From contig CABYTL010000002.1 in NCBI GenBank assembly GCA_902521805.1, positions 62,001 through 126,000 on the forward strand: 64,000 nucleotides of DNA, written 5' to 3'. A program made the translations under genes and the position numbers. This stretch comes from an uncultured Pelagibacteraceae bacterium. GTDB taxonomy: Bacteria > Pseudomonadota > Alphaproteobacteria > Pelagibacterales > Pelagibacteraceae. This document shows positions 52,299 through 62,122 of this stretch, piece after piece; position 1 is the first letter of the stretch, and every line of letters starts with the position of its first letter. The notes beneath the pieces are model-generated. The model saw only the letters and a program-made list of their open reading frames with translations. It was not told the DNA's origin and made no database searches.

Positions 52299-54073
52299 TA
52301 ATATACTCTTTCCTGGGGTGGAAAATATTGTACATCATTAGAAAGTGTAGAATTATGCACAGGTCTATATGTAATCTTAGTATTTTTTCCATCACACCAT
52401 GACAAAGTATGTTGCATAAATTTTTTGTCGTCACGTTTAGGGAAATCTTCTCTTGCATGAGCTCCTCTGCTCTCTTTTCTGTTATAAGCAGAGTCAACTG
52501 TCGCAACCGCTTGTCTAATTAGATTATCAAATTCTAATGTTTCAACTAAATCTGTATTAAATATCATAGATTTATCTTTAACTGACAAAGAATTCATGCC
52601 ATCATAAGTTTTCTTAATTTCTTCTACGCCCTCTTTCAAAGTTTTTTCAGTTCTAAACACTGCACATTTTGATTGCATAGTCTTCTGCATTGATAGTCTC
52701 AAGTCTGCAGTGCTATTTTCACCGTTAGCATTTCTTAATTTATCAAATCTATCTAAACATTTTTGTGTTTCGGACTCTCCAATATTTTCATGAGGAGTAC
52801 CTGGTTTAACTAACTCGGCAACTCTTTTAGCTGCTGCCCGTCCAAATACAACTAAGTCTATTAATGAATTTGATCCAAGTCTATTAGCTCCATGTACTGA
52901 TACACACGCTGCTTCACCAATTGCCATTAAGCCTGGAACAGTTTTTTCAGAACCGTTTACCGTCAAAACTTCAGCCTTATAATTGGTTGGAATTCCTCCC
53001 ATATTATAATGAACTGTAGGTACAACTGGTATAGGCTCTTTTGTAATATCCACATCAGCAAATAGTCGAGCAGCATCAGTTATTCCTGGTAATCTGCTCT
53101 CTATAATTTCCTTGTCTAGGTGGCTTAAATTTAAATGTACATGATCCCCATCTTTTCCAACACCTCTACCTTCATTAATTTCCATCGACATTGATCGACT
53201 GACTACATCTCTTGATGCTAAGTCTTTAGCCTTAGGAGCATATCTTTCCATAAATCTCTCACCTTTAGAATTGGTTAAATATCCTCCTTCACCTCTTGCT
53301 CCTTCAGTTATTAAAGTCCCATGTCCGTAAATGCCAGTCGGATGAAACTGTACAAATTCCATATCTTGTAAAGGTAAACCTGCCCTTAAAACCATTGCGT
53401 TACCGTCTCCGGTACAAGTATGTGCTGAAGTTGCAGAATAATAAACTTTACCATAACCACCAGTAGCAATAATTACCGAGTGAGCTCTAAATCTGTGAAT
53501 AGTTCCATCATTTAAATTCCAAGCGATTAAACCTTTACACTCACCATCTTTCATTAATAAATCCAAAGCAAAGTATTCAATAAAAAATTCGGTTTTGTGT
53601 TTTAAAGCTTGCCCATATAAGGTATGCAAAATAGCATGGCCAGTTCTATCAGCAGCTGCACATGTTCTTTGAACTATTCCATTTCCATAATTCTTTGTCA
53701 TACCACCAAATGGTCTTTGATAAATTTTTCCATCATCTGTTCTACTAAAAGGAACACCATATTTTTCTAATTCTATAACTGCTTTGGGTGCTTCTTTACA
53801 AAGATATTCAATACTGTCTTGATCACCTAACCAATCTGCTCCTTTAACAGTGTCATACATATGCCATCGCCAGTCATCTTCACCCATATTACCAAGTGCA
53901 GCAGAGATGCCACCTTGAGCAGCAGAAGTGTGGCTTCTTGTAGGAAACACCTTTGAAATACATGCTGTTTTTAATCCAGCTTCACTTAGACCAACAGCTG
54001 CTCTAAGTCCTGAGCCCCCCGCTCCAAGAACCACAACATCATATTCATGATTAATTATTTTATAAGAACTCAT
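52298..54073 (-). CDS. sdhA: Succinate dehydrogenase flavoprotein subunit
   Basis: SdhA oxidises succinate on covalently bound FAD. The 591-residue protein has the FAD motif [20 protein letters not shown], the His-FAD site [18 protein letters not shown], substrate-site blocks [20 protein letters not shown] and [15 protein letters not shown], and [17 protein letters not shown]. It overlaps sdhD by 4 bases and sdhB by 1 base. Confidence 0.99.
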   Translation of the reverse strand: MSSYKIINHEYDVVVLGAGGSGLRAAVGLSEAGLKTACISKVFPTRSHTSAAQGGISAALGNMGEDDWRWHMYDTVKGADWLGDQDSIEYLCKEAPKAVIELEKYGVPFSRTDDGKIYQRPFGGMTKNYGNGIVQRTCAAADRTGHAILHTLYGQALKHKTEFFIEYFALDLLMKDGECKGLIAWNLNDGTIHRFRAHSVIIATGGYGKVYYSATSAHTCTGDGNAMVLRAGLPLQDMEFVQFHPTGIYGHGTLITEGARGEGGYLTNSKGERFMERYAPKAKDLASRDVVSRSMSMEINEGRGVGKDGDHVHLNLSHLDKEIIESRLPGITDAARLFADVDITKEPIPVVPTVHYNMGGIPTNYKAEVLTVNGSEKTVPGLMAIGEAACVSVHGANRLGSNSLIDLVVFGRAAAKRVAELVKPGTPHENIGESETQKCLDRFDKLRNANGENSTADLRLSMQKTMQSKCAVFRTEKTLKEGVEEIKKTYDGMNSLSVKDKSMIFNTDLVETLEFDNLIRQAVATVDSAYNRKESRGAHAREDFPKRDDKKFMQHTLSWCDGKNTKITYRPVHNSTLSNDVQYFPPQERVY

Positions 54074-54393
54074 AATTTATTAAGTAATATAATTGTAATT
54101 AATGGAATTACCACAGCTGAAATTGATAAAAGCTTGTTTGCGACATTTTTGATTTGATCATTTTTAATATAATCCTCAAAAACCTCGCTTATGCTTAAAG
54201 CTGAAAAAAAATAGGAGTTAATAATAAATATGCCAAATAAGAATTTGGAAATTGTATTTATAAAAAAGTTTCTTACACTCATAAAATCCTGATCATAAAT
54301 TGCGATTAAATTTAGTAAAAACCATATCATTAATGGAACTAATAAGGCTCCACTAATTTTTAAGAAAATCCATTTCCTCGTAGCATTAATCAT
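54070..54393 (-). CDS. sdhD: Succinate dehydrogenase membrane anchor D (heme ligand His apparently missing)
   Basis: This 107-residue three-helix membrane subunit is identified by its position between sdhC and sdhA and by the conserved EDY (residues 73-75), matching the quinone-site Tyr83 of E. coli SdhD. In E. coli the heme b ligand His71 lies 11 residues before that Asp; here that place is F63, and no histidine occurs in helix 2. The family's lHa.lG motif is replaced by YFFSALS. It overlaps sdhC by 1 base. The SdhC ligand is also changed. Confidence 0.85.
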   Translation of the reverse strand: MINATRKWIFLKISGALLVPLMIWFLLNLIAIYDQDFMSVRNFFINTISKFLFGIFIINSYFFSALSISEVFEDYIKNDQIKNVANKLLSISAVVIPLITIILLNKL

Positions 54394-54776
54394 CAGATAA
54401 AATTTTTTCCAATAATATAAAAAATAATAGTAAAAATTAGTGAGCCAAAAATAACTAGGAAGCCAGTTATTTTAGTAGTTTGAACCTTAAATCCATAACC
54501 AAGACTCATAATAATATGTCTAATTTCACTTAACATTTGAAATGAAAACGACCAAGTAATAGCCAAAATAATAAATTTACCTAAAAAAGATTTAAGAAAA
54601 AAATTAATCATTAAATAGTTATTTTCACCTAGTAAAAGTAATGAGACCCAAAAACAAATAAAAGTTATTACAATAATATTTATTATTCCTGTTATTCTAT
54701 GAGAAATTGAAACCAAAGATGAAACATGCCATCTGTAAATTTGAATATGAGGAGATAATGGTTCTTTATTTTCCAT
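54393..54776 (-). CDS. sdhC: Succinate dehydrogenase cytochrome b556-type subunit C (heme ligand His apparently missing)
   Basis: This 127-residue three-helix membrane subunit carries the conserved SISHRITG (S23, H26, R27), matching the quinone-site Ser27, His30 and Arg31 of E. coli SdhC, and EIRHIIMSLGYG (H87). The E. coli heme ligand His84 lies 7 residues before that second histidine; here it is Q80. Its N-terminus SPHIQIYRWHVSSLVS is typical of the family. It overlaps asd by 11 bases. Confidence 0.92.
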   Translation of the reverse strand: MENKEPLSPHIQIYRWHVSSLVSISHRITGIINIIVITFICFWVSLLLLGENNYLMINFFLKSFLGKFIILAITWSFSFQMLSEIRHIIMSLGYGFKVQTTKITGFLVIFGSLIFTIIFYIIGKNFI

Positions 54777-55773
54777 AAAAGTTATTTCTCACTAATGATT
54801 CTGCAATTTCTACTGCATTCAAAGCAGCTCCCCTTAAAAGATTATCAGATACAATCCACAAATTTAATCCATTTTTTAAAGTTTTATCTTCTCTTATTCT
54901 TGAAATAAAAGTTTCATTTTTTCCCTCAGCTTCTATAGGTGTAGAATAACCTCCATCTAATCTCTCATCAATTACTTTACAGCCTTCGAAATTTTCTAAA
55001 GCCTTTCTAATTTCATTTAAATTAAAAGATTTTTCAAATTCTATATTTACAGACTCAGAGTGAGAAATTGATACAGGAATTCTTACACACGTTGCCGTTA
55101 AATCTATTTTGCTATCTAAAATTTTTTTAATTTCATTTGTCATTTTCAACTCTTCTTTTGTATAACCATCATTTGAAAATTCATCAATGTGGGGTATAAC
55201 ATTAAATGCAATTTGTTTTGTAAAGTTTTTAGACTCAATATTTTTACCTTCTAAAACTAATTTAGTTTGTTCCATCAATTCATCCATTGATGCTTTACCT
55301 GCACCCGAGACAGATTGATATGTGGAAACAACTATCCTTTTTATACTAAATAAATCGTGTAATGGTTTAAGAACAATTGCTAACTGAGCTGTTGAACAAT
55401 TTGGATTAGCAATGATATTTTTTTTTATATTCTTTAAATCTATAGCATTTACTTGTGGAACAATTAGAGGGACTTCAGGGTCCATTCTAAAAAAACTAGA
55501 ATTATCTATGACTATACAATCTTTTGCAGCAATTTCTGCAAATTTTTCAGAAATTTTCCCTCCAGCTGTAAAAAAAGCAATTTTAACTTTTGAAAAGTCA
55601 AAATTTTTCAAGTCAAGAACTTCTAATTGTTTTTTTTTAAAAGCAATTTTTTTACCTACACTTTTTGATGATGCAACTAAGAATAAATTATCAATAACAA
55701 TTTCTTTCTTTTCCAAGACTTCTAATGTTTTTCTGCCTACATTTCCGGTAGCTCCTACAATTACTATATTCAT
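54766..55773 (-). CDS. asd: Aspartate-semialdehyde dehydrogenase
   Basis: Asd reduces aspartyl phosphate to the semialdehyde, feeding lysine, threonine and methionine synthesis. The 335-residue protein has IVGATGNVGRKTLEVL, the catalytic C126 in NPNCSTAQL, SVSGAGKASMDEL and the active-site His region RIPVSISHSESVNIEF. It overlaps sdhC by 11 bases and lies 15 bases after dmdA. Its place between sulfur and carbon genes seems to be chance clustering of a dense genome. Confidence 0.96.
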   Translation of the reverse strand: MNIVIVGATGNVGRKTLEVLEKKEIVIDNLFLVASSKSVGKKIAFKKKQLEVLDLKNFDFSKVKIAFFTAGGKISEKFAEIAAKDCIVIDNSSFFRMDPEVPLIVPQVNAIDLKNIKKNIIANPNCSTAQLAIVLKPLHDLFSIKRIVVSTYQSVSGAGKASMDELMEQTKLVLEGKNIESKNFTKQIAFNVIPHIDEFSNDGYTKEELKMTNEIKKILDSKIDLTATCVRIPVSISHSESVNIEFEKSFNLNEIRKALENFEGCKVIDERLDGGYSTPIEAEGKNETFISRIREDKTLKNGLNLWIVSDNLLRGAALNAVEIAESLVRNNFYGK

Positions 55774-55788
55774 GATGTATTTCTTATA

Positions 55789-56898
55789 CTAAATGAAAGG
55801 TAAATCGCAAACTGTTCCTACAAATATTTTTTCATTTATATCTATTTTAAATTGATCTTTTTTATCCCAGTAAGGTTTATTTATCATTGCAATACCTATA
55901 ACTTTTTTGAAAGTTGGTGAGTATGCTGCAGATCTCACATAACCTACGATATTATTTTTATCATCCCACAAAGTCTTTTCACAATACATGTCAATTTTAT
56001 CATGATCTATCTTAACCCCCATTAATTTTCTTTTTATTCCATCTTCTTTTATCTTCTTAAGTTTTTCTTTACCTAAAAAATCAACATCAGAATCTAAATG
56101 CACATATTTATCAAAATTTGCTTCGAAGGGGTTGTCTCTATTGTCAAAATCGTTTCCATAAGAAAGCAATGCAGACTCTATTCTTTCTATTTGATTAGGA
56201 CATCCTGGCCTAACTTTAAATTCTGCACCATATTCAAACAAGTAATCATATAAATCCTGACCAGCTATATTATCTTCAACATATATTTCAAAACCTCCTT
56301 GTTTAGACCATCCTGATCTTGCAACAAAATATTTTTTTTCTTTAAATTCAAAATATTTAAAATTAAAAAATCTTAATTCTCTAATCTCTTCACCAAACAA
56401 TTTTACCATTAAATTATCAGATAGTGGCCCTTGTACTGCTAAAATATTTACATTTGGTTCTGTAATCTCTACATCAAAATTTTTCCCAGCAGCAATACCT
56501 TTTGCGAAAAAAATTACATCTGAGTCAGCTATAGAAAGCCACCATTTATCGTCGGCCAATTTATTTATTATAGGATCATTTACTAAATAACCTTCGTGAT
56601 CTATTAATGGAGCGTAATAACATCGACCTATCTTTGATTTAGATAAATCTCTACAAGTCATTAATTGAACAAGCTTTGCCGAATCTATACCTGTTATTTG
56701 AACTTGTCTCTCTGCTGCTACATCCCATACCTGAACAAATTGCTTTAAATGTTGATAATCTGCCTCCAAATTTTTAAAAGTAGCAGGTAATAACATGTGA
56801 TTATAAACTGTGTAGCTACTTACACCCTGAGACTCAATCCTATCAGTATAGGGAGTGCTTCTTAATCTTCTAGATTTAACAATTGGAAATTTTTTCAT
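55789..56898 (-). CDS. dmdA: Dimethylsulfoniopropionate (DMSP) demethylase
   Basis: DmdA moves a methyl group from DMSP to tetrahydrofolate, giving methylmercaptopropionate. The 369-residue protein belongs to the glycine cleavage T-protein (GcvT) fold: [17 protein letters not shown] and [14 protein letters not shown] are T-protein-like, and [16 protein letters not shown] is typical of the family. The N-terminal [20 protein letters not shown] style start (written here as [14 protein letters not shown]) and the dmdB and dmdC genes just upstream on the same strand make the call strong; plain GcvT is never grouped this way. A short leader ORF overlaps its start codon by 4 bases. It supplies sulfur and carbon in SAR11. 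Confidence 0.95.
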   Translation of the reverse strand: MKKFPIVKSRRLRSTPYTDRIESQGVSSYTVYNHMLLPATFKNLEADYQHLKQFVQVWDVAAERQVQITGIDSAKLVQLMTCRDLSKSKIGRCYYAPLIDHEGYLVNDPIINKLADDKWWLSIADSDVIFFAKGIAAGKNFDVEITEPNVNILAVQGPLSDNLMVKLFGEEIRELRFFNFKYFEFKEKKYFVARSGWSKQGGFEIYVEDNIAGQDLYDYLFEYGAEFKVRPGCPNQIERIESALLSYGNDFDNRDNPFEANFDKYVHLDSDVDFLGKEKLKKIKEDGIKRKLMGVKIDHDKIDMYCEKTLWDDKNNIVGYVRSAAYSPTFKKVIGIAMINKPYWDKKDQFKIDINEKIFVGTVCDLPFI

Positions 56899-56948
56899 CT
56901 TTTAAATTCAATGACCTTTTCTCTTATTTCAAATGATTTTTCAATCAT
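56895..56948 (-). CDS. Possible 17-codon leader ORF overlapping the dmdA start
   Basis: On the minus strand an ATG at 56948 opens [17 protein letters not shown] and stops at 56895; the stop TGA overlaps the dmdA ATG as ATGA, the standard coupling overlap of this genome. It is glutamate- and lysine-rich, unlike the surrounding T-rich noncoding bases. The Shine-Dalgarno is weak (GGG about 10 bases upstream). It could couple or regulate dmdA translation, or be a chance ORF. Confidence 0.35.
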   Translation of the reverse strand: MIEKSFEIREKVIEFKR

Positions 56949-57005
56949 AATTATGTGCCCAGCTCAATAATTTATAAAAGATATAGAATTTGAAATATCA
57001 ATTTT

Positions 57006-58625
57006 TTACTTAAAATTTTTTCTCAACTCAAATTTTTGAATTTTTCCTGTAGAAGTTTTTGGCAATTCACAAAAAACGACTTGTTTGGGTACTTTAAACC
57101 CTGCCAAGGTTTCTTTACAAAAATCAATTAATTCCTTTTCACTTGTAGTCTTGTCTTTAACCATTTCAATAAATGCACACGGAACTTCTCCCCATTTTTC
57201 ATCTGGCTTTGCTACAACTGCTGCAATAGAAACAGAAGGATGTTTAGATAAGGTATTTTCAATTTCTATTGAGGATATATTTTCTCCTCCAGAAATAATT
57301 ATATCTTTTGATCTGTCTTGAATTTTTACATATCCATCAGGATGTATCACAGCCAAATCTCCCGAGTGGAACCAGCCCCCTGCCATAGCTTTATCTGTTG
57401 CCTCCTTATCCTTAAAATATCCCTTCATTACCACATTTCCTCTAAGCATAATTTCCCCAATAGTTTTTCCATCTTTTGGAACTTCTTTCATGGTCTCTGG
57501 ATCCATAATTGTTGCACCCTCAAGGTTAGGATATCTTACTCCTTGTCTAGCTTTGATTTCATTTTGTTTTTCTTCATCAAGATTATTCCAATCATCATTC
57601 CAAGCACATTGGGTAACATGACCGTAAGTTTCAGTAAGGCCATAAACATGCATCACTTCAAAACCAAGTTCTTTCATTTTCTTAAATATTATACTTGGGG
57701 GTGGAGCACCAGCAGTTAAAACATGAACTTTATGTTTTAACTTTTTTCGATCACTCTCAGGAGCACCTGTTATCATGTTTAAAACTATAGGGGCACCACC
57801 AAAATGTGTAATATTATGTTTATCAATTAATTCAAAAATTTTTTTTACATTAATATTTCTTAGACATATTGTTCTTCCATTGAGCATTGGAACTGTCCAA
57901 GGATAACACCAGCCATTACAATGAAACATAGGTACAATTGTTAAAAAATTTAATCTATTTGGCATATTCCAAGCTACTGCACTTCCAGTTGACATCAAAT
58001 AGGATCCTCTATGATGATAAACAACTCCTTTTGGATTTCCTGTCGTGCCTGATGTGTAACTGAGTGATATAGCTTGCCATTCATCTTCAGGCATTTTCCA
58101 ATTGTAATTATCATCACCTGTATTTAAAAAATTTTCATATTCAAGATCACCAATTTTTTCTAGTTTTGACTGATCAGCAAACTTGTCATGAATATCAATT
58201 ATAATTATTTCTTTATCTAATTTACTTAATGCTTTTTTTACCTCTAAATGAAGTTGTCTATCTACAACTAGTACTTTTGCATCACTATGGTTTAAAATAT
58301 ATGAAATTGTATTTGCATCTAGTCTTATATTAATAGTATTTAGTACTGCACCAGTCATAGGAACAGAATAGTGTGCTTCAAAAATTTCAGGAGTGTTAAA
58401 AGCTAAAAATGAGACAGTGTCTCCTTTGCGAACTCCAATTTTTTCAAGTGCACTAGCAAATTTACTTGCTCTTTTAAAAACATTGCTCCAGGTATATTTT
58501 CTATCTTCATAAACTATAGCCTCATAATTAGGGTAAATATCTTTTGCTCTCTCTAAAAAAGATAAAGGGGTTAAAGGTACGTAATTTGCCTTATTCTTAT
58601 CTAAGTTAAATTCATAGTGGTTCAT
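57006..58625 (-). CDS. dmdB: Methylmercaptopropionate-CoA ligase
   Basis: DmdB activates methylmercaptopropionate to its CoA thioester with ATP in the DMSP demethylation pathway. The 539-residue acyl-CoA synthetase has the P-loop-like LSYTSGTTGNPKGVVYHHRG, VYGLTETYGH, GWFHSGDLAVIHPDGYVKI and the catalytic lysine near the end in KTSTGKIQKFELR. Its place between dmdC and dmdA separates it from general fatty acid ligases. It starts 1 base after dmdC. Activity on other short acyl chains is likely too. Confidence 0.9.
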   Translation of the reverse strand: MNHYEFNLDKNKANYVPLTPLSFLERAKDIYPNYEAIVYEDRKYTWSNVFKRASKFASALEKIGVRKGDTVSFLAFNTPEIFEAHYSVPMTGAVLNTINIRLDANTISYILNHSDAKVLVVDRQLHLEVKKALSKLDKEIIIIDIHDKFADQSKLEKIGDLEYENFLNTGDDNYNWKMPEDEWQAISLSYTSGTTGNPKGVVYHHRGSYLMSTGSAVAWNMPNRLNFLTIVPMFHCNGWCYPWTVPMLNGRTICLRNINVKKIFELIDKHNITHFGGAPIVLNMITGAPESDRKKLKHKVHVLTAGAPPPSIIFKKMKELGFEVMHVYGLTETYGHVTQCAWNDDWNNLDEEKQNEIKARQGVRYPNLEGATIMDPETMKEVPKDGKTIGEIMLRGNVVMKGYFKDKEATDKAMAGGWFHSGDLAVIHPDGYVKIQDRSKDIIISGGENISSIEIENTLSKHPSVSIAAVVAKPDEKWGEVPCAFIEMVKDKTTSEKELIDFCKETLAGFKVPKQVVFCELPKTSTGKIQKFELRKNFK

Positions 58626-58626
58626 G

Positions 58627-60390
58627 TTAATTGAATTTAAAATTCATTATATTTGAACTACCTGAAATAGCTGATTTATAATGCTGTTCTGCCCTGGGTA
58701 AAACTTTATCAAAATAAAATTTGGCAGTATTTATCTTGTCCTCATAAAATTTTTTATTTTCCTGATAATCTTTAAAACTTACATTTAAAACCTTTATCCA
58801 CGAAAAAGCTAATGATACATATCCAAGTGTTTTTAAATAATCATTCGCAGCTGCACTCACATCATCTTTTTTATTTTCTATTCTCTCGATGGTCCATTCA
58901 CTAAACTTTTTGAGTATATTTAGATAATGATTAAAATCATCTATAAAAGGCTTAACTTTTTCATTATTTGAGTTAGTTTCAGACCTCACAGTATCTAAAA
59001 ATTTATTAATTATATTTCCATTTTTATTTGATAATTTTCTAAAAACTAAATCAGCTGCTTGAACAGAATTTGTTCCTTCATAAATAGGAGTTATTCTATT
59101 GTCTCTATAAAATTGCTCTATACCTTGATCTTTTGTATAACCATATCCACCAAATATTTGCATTGCATCACTTGTGATTTCCATTCCTAAATCTGAAAAC
59201 AATGACTTAACAACTGGTGTCATTAATGAAACCATATCCGAAGCTTCTTGTTTAATCTTTTGATCATTGTGATTTAAGCTTACTTCGGTTTGTTGTGATA
59301 ACCAAAAACATAATGCTCTTTCTCCTTCAATTATAGATTTCATATTCAATAAAGTTTTTCTTATATCAGCATGTTCAATAATTAAGTCAGCATTCCCATT
59401 TTGTGAGTTATTATTACTTTTTCCTTGCTTTCTCTCCTTCGCATAGCTTAATGAATTTTGATAAGCAATTTCTGAAATTCCTAACCCTTGAATTCCTACA
59501 ACTATTCTCTCTAAATTCATCATCGTAAACATCTGACTAAGTCCTTTATTTTTAGGACCAATCATAATACCAGCTGCTTCATCGAAATTTAAAACACAAG
59601 TAGCAGAACCTTTAATACCCATTTTTGTTTCTATTGATCCTGTGGATATTCCATTTCTTGATCCAATAGTTCCGTCATCTTTAACTATAAATTTTGGAAC
59701 TAGAAATAAACTTATTCCCTTTGTGCCTTTGGGAGCGTCTGTTGTTCTTGCTATTACTAAATGAATAATATTTTCAGTTAAATCATGGTCACCTGATGTA
59801 ATAAATATTTTTTGACCTGTAATTTTATAAGTACCATTTGGTTGTTCTACCGCTTTTGTTTTTAATAAACCTAAATCTGTACCACAAACTGGCTCAGTCA
59901 AACACATAGTGCCACTCCACCTTCCCTCAACCATTTTTGGGAGGTATTTGTCTTTAATTTCATCTGTTGCATGATGGTGAATACAATTATAAGCACCAAG
60001 TGTTAATTCACTGTAGAGTTTAAACGCTAAACTAGCAGACGATATCATTTCATCAAAAAATGCGCTTACAGTTCTAGGCATACCTTGTCCACCATATTTT
60101 GGGTCACAAGATAATGAGGTCCAACCATCCTCAATATATTTCTGATAAGCTTCTTTATATCCTGGAGGTGTTCTTACAACACCATTTTCTAAAATCGCTG
60201 GATTTTCATCTCCTGCTTTCGCAAGAGGTAAAATTAAATTTTGATTAATCTTAGCAGCTTGGTCTAAGATGTCTTTAACAAGGTCTGGACTTACCTCTTT
60301 ATATTTTTCTAACTCATTATAATTTTTATTATCTCTTAATTTTTCAAAAAGAAACATCATATCTTCAACTGGTGCTGTATAGCTTGGCAT
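58627..60390 (-). CDS. dmdC: Methylmercaptopropionyl-CoA dehydrogenase
   Basis: DmdC oxidises methylmercaptopropionyl-CoA to the methylthioacryloyl form with FAD. The 587-residue length matches DmdC and exceeds the 380 residues of ordinary acyl-CoA dehydrogenases, with an N-terminal extension (MPSYTAPVEDMMFLFEKL) and a C-terminal helical extension. Blocks are MCLTEPVCGTDLGLLKTKA, ITGQKIFITSGDHD, QIFGGYGYTKDQGIEQFYRD and IYEGTNSVQAADL, where the Glu is the usual catalytic base. A DmdD/AcuH hydratase for the next step is not in the window. Confidence 0.92.
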   Translation of the reverse strand: MPSYTAPVEDMMFLFEKLRDNKNYNELEKYKEVSPDLVKDILDQAAKINQNLILPLAKAGDENPAILENGVVRTPPGYKEAYQKYIEDGWTSLSCDPKYGGQGMPRTVSAFFDEMISSASLAFKLYSELTLGAYNCIHHHATDEIKDKYLPKMVEGRWSGTMCLTEPVCGTDLGLLKTKAVEQPNGTYKITGQKIFITSGDHDLTENIIHLVIARTTDAPKGTKGISLFLVPKFIVKDDGTIGSRNGISTGSIETKMGIKGSATCVLNFDEAAGIMIGPKNKGLSQMFTMMNLERIVVGIQGLGISEIAYQNSLSYAKERKQGKSNNNSQNGNADLIIEHADIRKTLLNMKSIIEGERALCFWLSQQTEVSLNHNDQKIKQEASDMVSLMTPVVKSLFSDLGMEITSDAMQIFGGYGYTKDQGIEQFYRDNRITPIYEGTNSVQAADLVFRKLSNKNGNIINKFLDTVRSETNSNNEKVKPFIDDFNHYLNILKKFSEWTIERIENKKDDVSAAANDYLKTLGYVSLAFSWIKVLNVSFKDYQENKKFYEDKINTAKFYFDKVLPRAEQHYKSAISGSSNIMNFKFN

Positions 60391-60416
60391 AAAAATAGTT
60401 TAGGATAATTAGCGAA

Positions 60417-61523
60417 TTATTGCAATTTTGAAATTATCGCATCACCCATTTGAGAAGTTGAAACCTCTTTGGTTCCATTAGATAAAATATCCTTTGTTCT
60501 TAAGCCATCATTTAATACATCTTGGACTGCTTTTTCTAAGGATCCAGCCTCTTTATCGAGGTCTAATGAGTATCTCAATGCCATGGCAAAACTTAATATT
60601 GTGGCAATAGGATTGGCTATTCCTTTTCCGGCTATATCAGGCGCAGAACCATGTATAGGTTCATACATCGCCCTCATTTCACCGTCTTTATTTTTAGCAC
60701 CTAAAGATGCAGAAGGTAAAAGACCCAAAGATCCTGTCAGCATCGAAGCTTGATCAGACAACATATCTCCAAATAAATTATCGGTAACTATTACATCAAA
60801 TTGTTTGGGATTTTTTAATAATTGCATCGCGCAGTTATCAGCTAACATATGACTTAACTCTATTTCTTTATATTCTTTATCTCGAAGACTCTGCACTTCT
60901 TCTCGCCATAGAAGTCCCGCTTCCATAACATTTGACTTTTCACATGAAGTAACTCTATTCGATCTTTTCTTTGCGAGTTCAAAAGCCACTCTTGCAACTC
61001 TGGTAATTTCTGAACTAGTATATGAATGAGTATTAATTCCTTTTCTCTCTCCATTTTCAATTGGTTTAATTCCTCTTGGTTCACCAAAGTAAATTCCACC
61101 CGTAAGTTCTCTCACGATCATTATATCTAATCCAGATACGACCTCCGGTTTTAAAGTCGAAGCATCTACTAATTGTTGAAAACAAATTGCTGGTCTTAAA
61201 TTTGCAAAAAGTTTTAGTTCTTTTCTTAATTTTAGTAAAGCTCTCTCTGGTTTTTTTGCAAACTCAACATTATCCCATTTAGGACCTCCAACAGCACCTA
61301 ACATTATAACCTCACTTTCAAGCGCTTTATAAAAAACTTCATCAGTAATAGGAGTATCATTTTTATCGTAAGAACAACCTCCAACCAAATCTTCATCTAT
61401 TTGAAAATCTAAAGACTTTTTTTTATTAAACCATTCAATTATCTTTCTTACCTCAGAGATAACTTCTGGTCCAATACCATCGCCCGACAACAATAGAATT
61501 TTTCTTTTTCTTACTTTAATCAT
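60417..61523 (-). CDS. leuB: 3-isopropylmalate dehydrogenase
   Basis: LeuB oxidatively decarboxylates isopropylmalate in leucine synthesis. The 368-residue protein has [18 protein letters not shown], the substrate-site [14 protein letters not shown], the catalytic aspartates in [16 protein letters not shown], and [19 protein letters not shown]. It overlaps leuD by 8 bases. 26 bases separate it from dmdC. Confidence 0.97.
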   Translation of the reverse strand: MIKVRKRKILLLSGDGIGPEVISEVRKIIEWFNKKKSLDFQIDEDLVGGCSYDKNDTPITDEVFYKALESEVIMLGAVGGPKWDNVEFAKKPERALLKLRKELKLFANLRPAICFQQLVDASTLKPEVVSGLDIMIVRELTGGIYFGEPRGIKPIENGERKGINTHSYTSSEITRVARVAFELAKKRSNRVTSCEKSNVMEAGLLWREEVQSLRDKEYKEIELSHMLADNCAMQLLKNPKQFDVIVTDNLFGDMLSDQASMLTGSLGLLPSASLGAKNKDGEMRAMYEPIHGSAPDIAGKGIANPIATILSFAMALRYSLDLDKEAGSLEKAVQDVLNDGLRTKDILSNGTKEVSTSQMGDAIISKLQ

Positions 61524-62121
61524 TAAATATCCAAGGTCTTTTTTCTTTTAAATTTTTTTCAAAATTTTGAATTTTATCAGATTTGTTTAAAGAGAGAGAT
61601 ATATCGTCTAATCCCTCTAACAAACATTTTTTCTTAAATGTATCTACTTTAAAGTTTATTTCACTGTTTCCATAACCAATTTTCTCTTCATTGAGGTCTA
61701 TAGAAATTTCCTCTTCTCTTTTTGCATATTCTGATAACTCTTTTATTTTACTTTCTTCGAGGATGATTGGTAAAATTCCATTTTTAAAACAATTATTATA
61801 AAAGATATCTGCAAAACTTGAGCTAATCACACAAGTGATCCCAAAGTCCAAAAGTGCCCATGGCGCATGTTCTCTTGACGATCCACAGCCAAAATTTTTA
61901 CCAGCTATCAAAATTTTTGATTTATCAAATGGATCTTTATTAAGAATAAAATTGTTGATTTTTTTCCCTTGATCATCATATCTCATCTCAAAAAATAAAT
62001 TTTTACCTAAACCGGTTCTTTTAATAGTCTTTAAAAATTGTTTTGGAATAATCATATCTGTATCAATATTAGCTATTGGTAAATATGCCGGTATACTTTT
62101 TAATGAATTGAATTTTTTCAT
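61516..62121 (-). CDS. leuD: 3-isopropylmalate dehydratase small subunit
   Basis: LeuD is the small partner of LeuC. I use the ATG at 62121, 1 base after the leuC stop, giving 201 residues; it matches the family start (a basic KKF block before [15 protein letters not shown]). Another in-frame ATG lies at 62145, inside leuC. The signature [20 protein letters not shown] is present. LeuD overlaps leuB by 8 bases. Confidence 0.95.
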   Translation of the reverse strand: MKKFNSLKSIPAYLPIANIDTDMIIPKQFLKTIKRTGLGKNLFFEMRYDDQGKKINNFILNKDPFDKSKILIAGKNFGCGSSREHAPWALLDFGITCVISSSFADIFYNNCFKNGILPIILEESKIKELSEYAKREEEISIDLNEEKIGYGNSEINFKVDTFKKKCLLEGLDDISLSLNKSDKIQNFEKNLKEKRPWIFND

Positions 62122-62122
62122 A

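Noticed and set aside
52276..52506. Extra minus-strand frame within the sdhA end
   Set aside because: It is an out-of-frame reading of the conserved sdhA C-terminus.
57318..57719. Plus-strand open frame of 133 codons inside dmdB
   Set aside because: It runs opposite a well-conserved acyl-CoA ligase, has no family likeness and a cysteine/histidine-rich composition typical of antisense frames.
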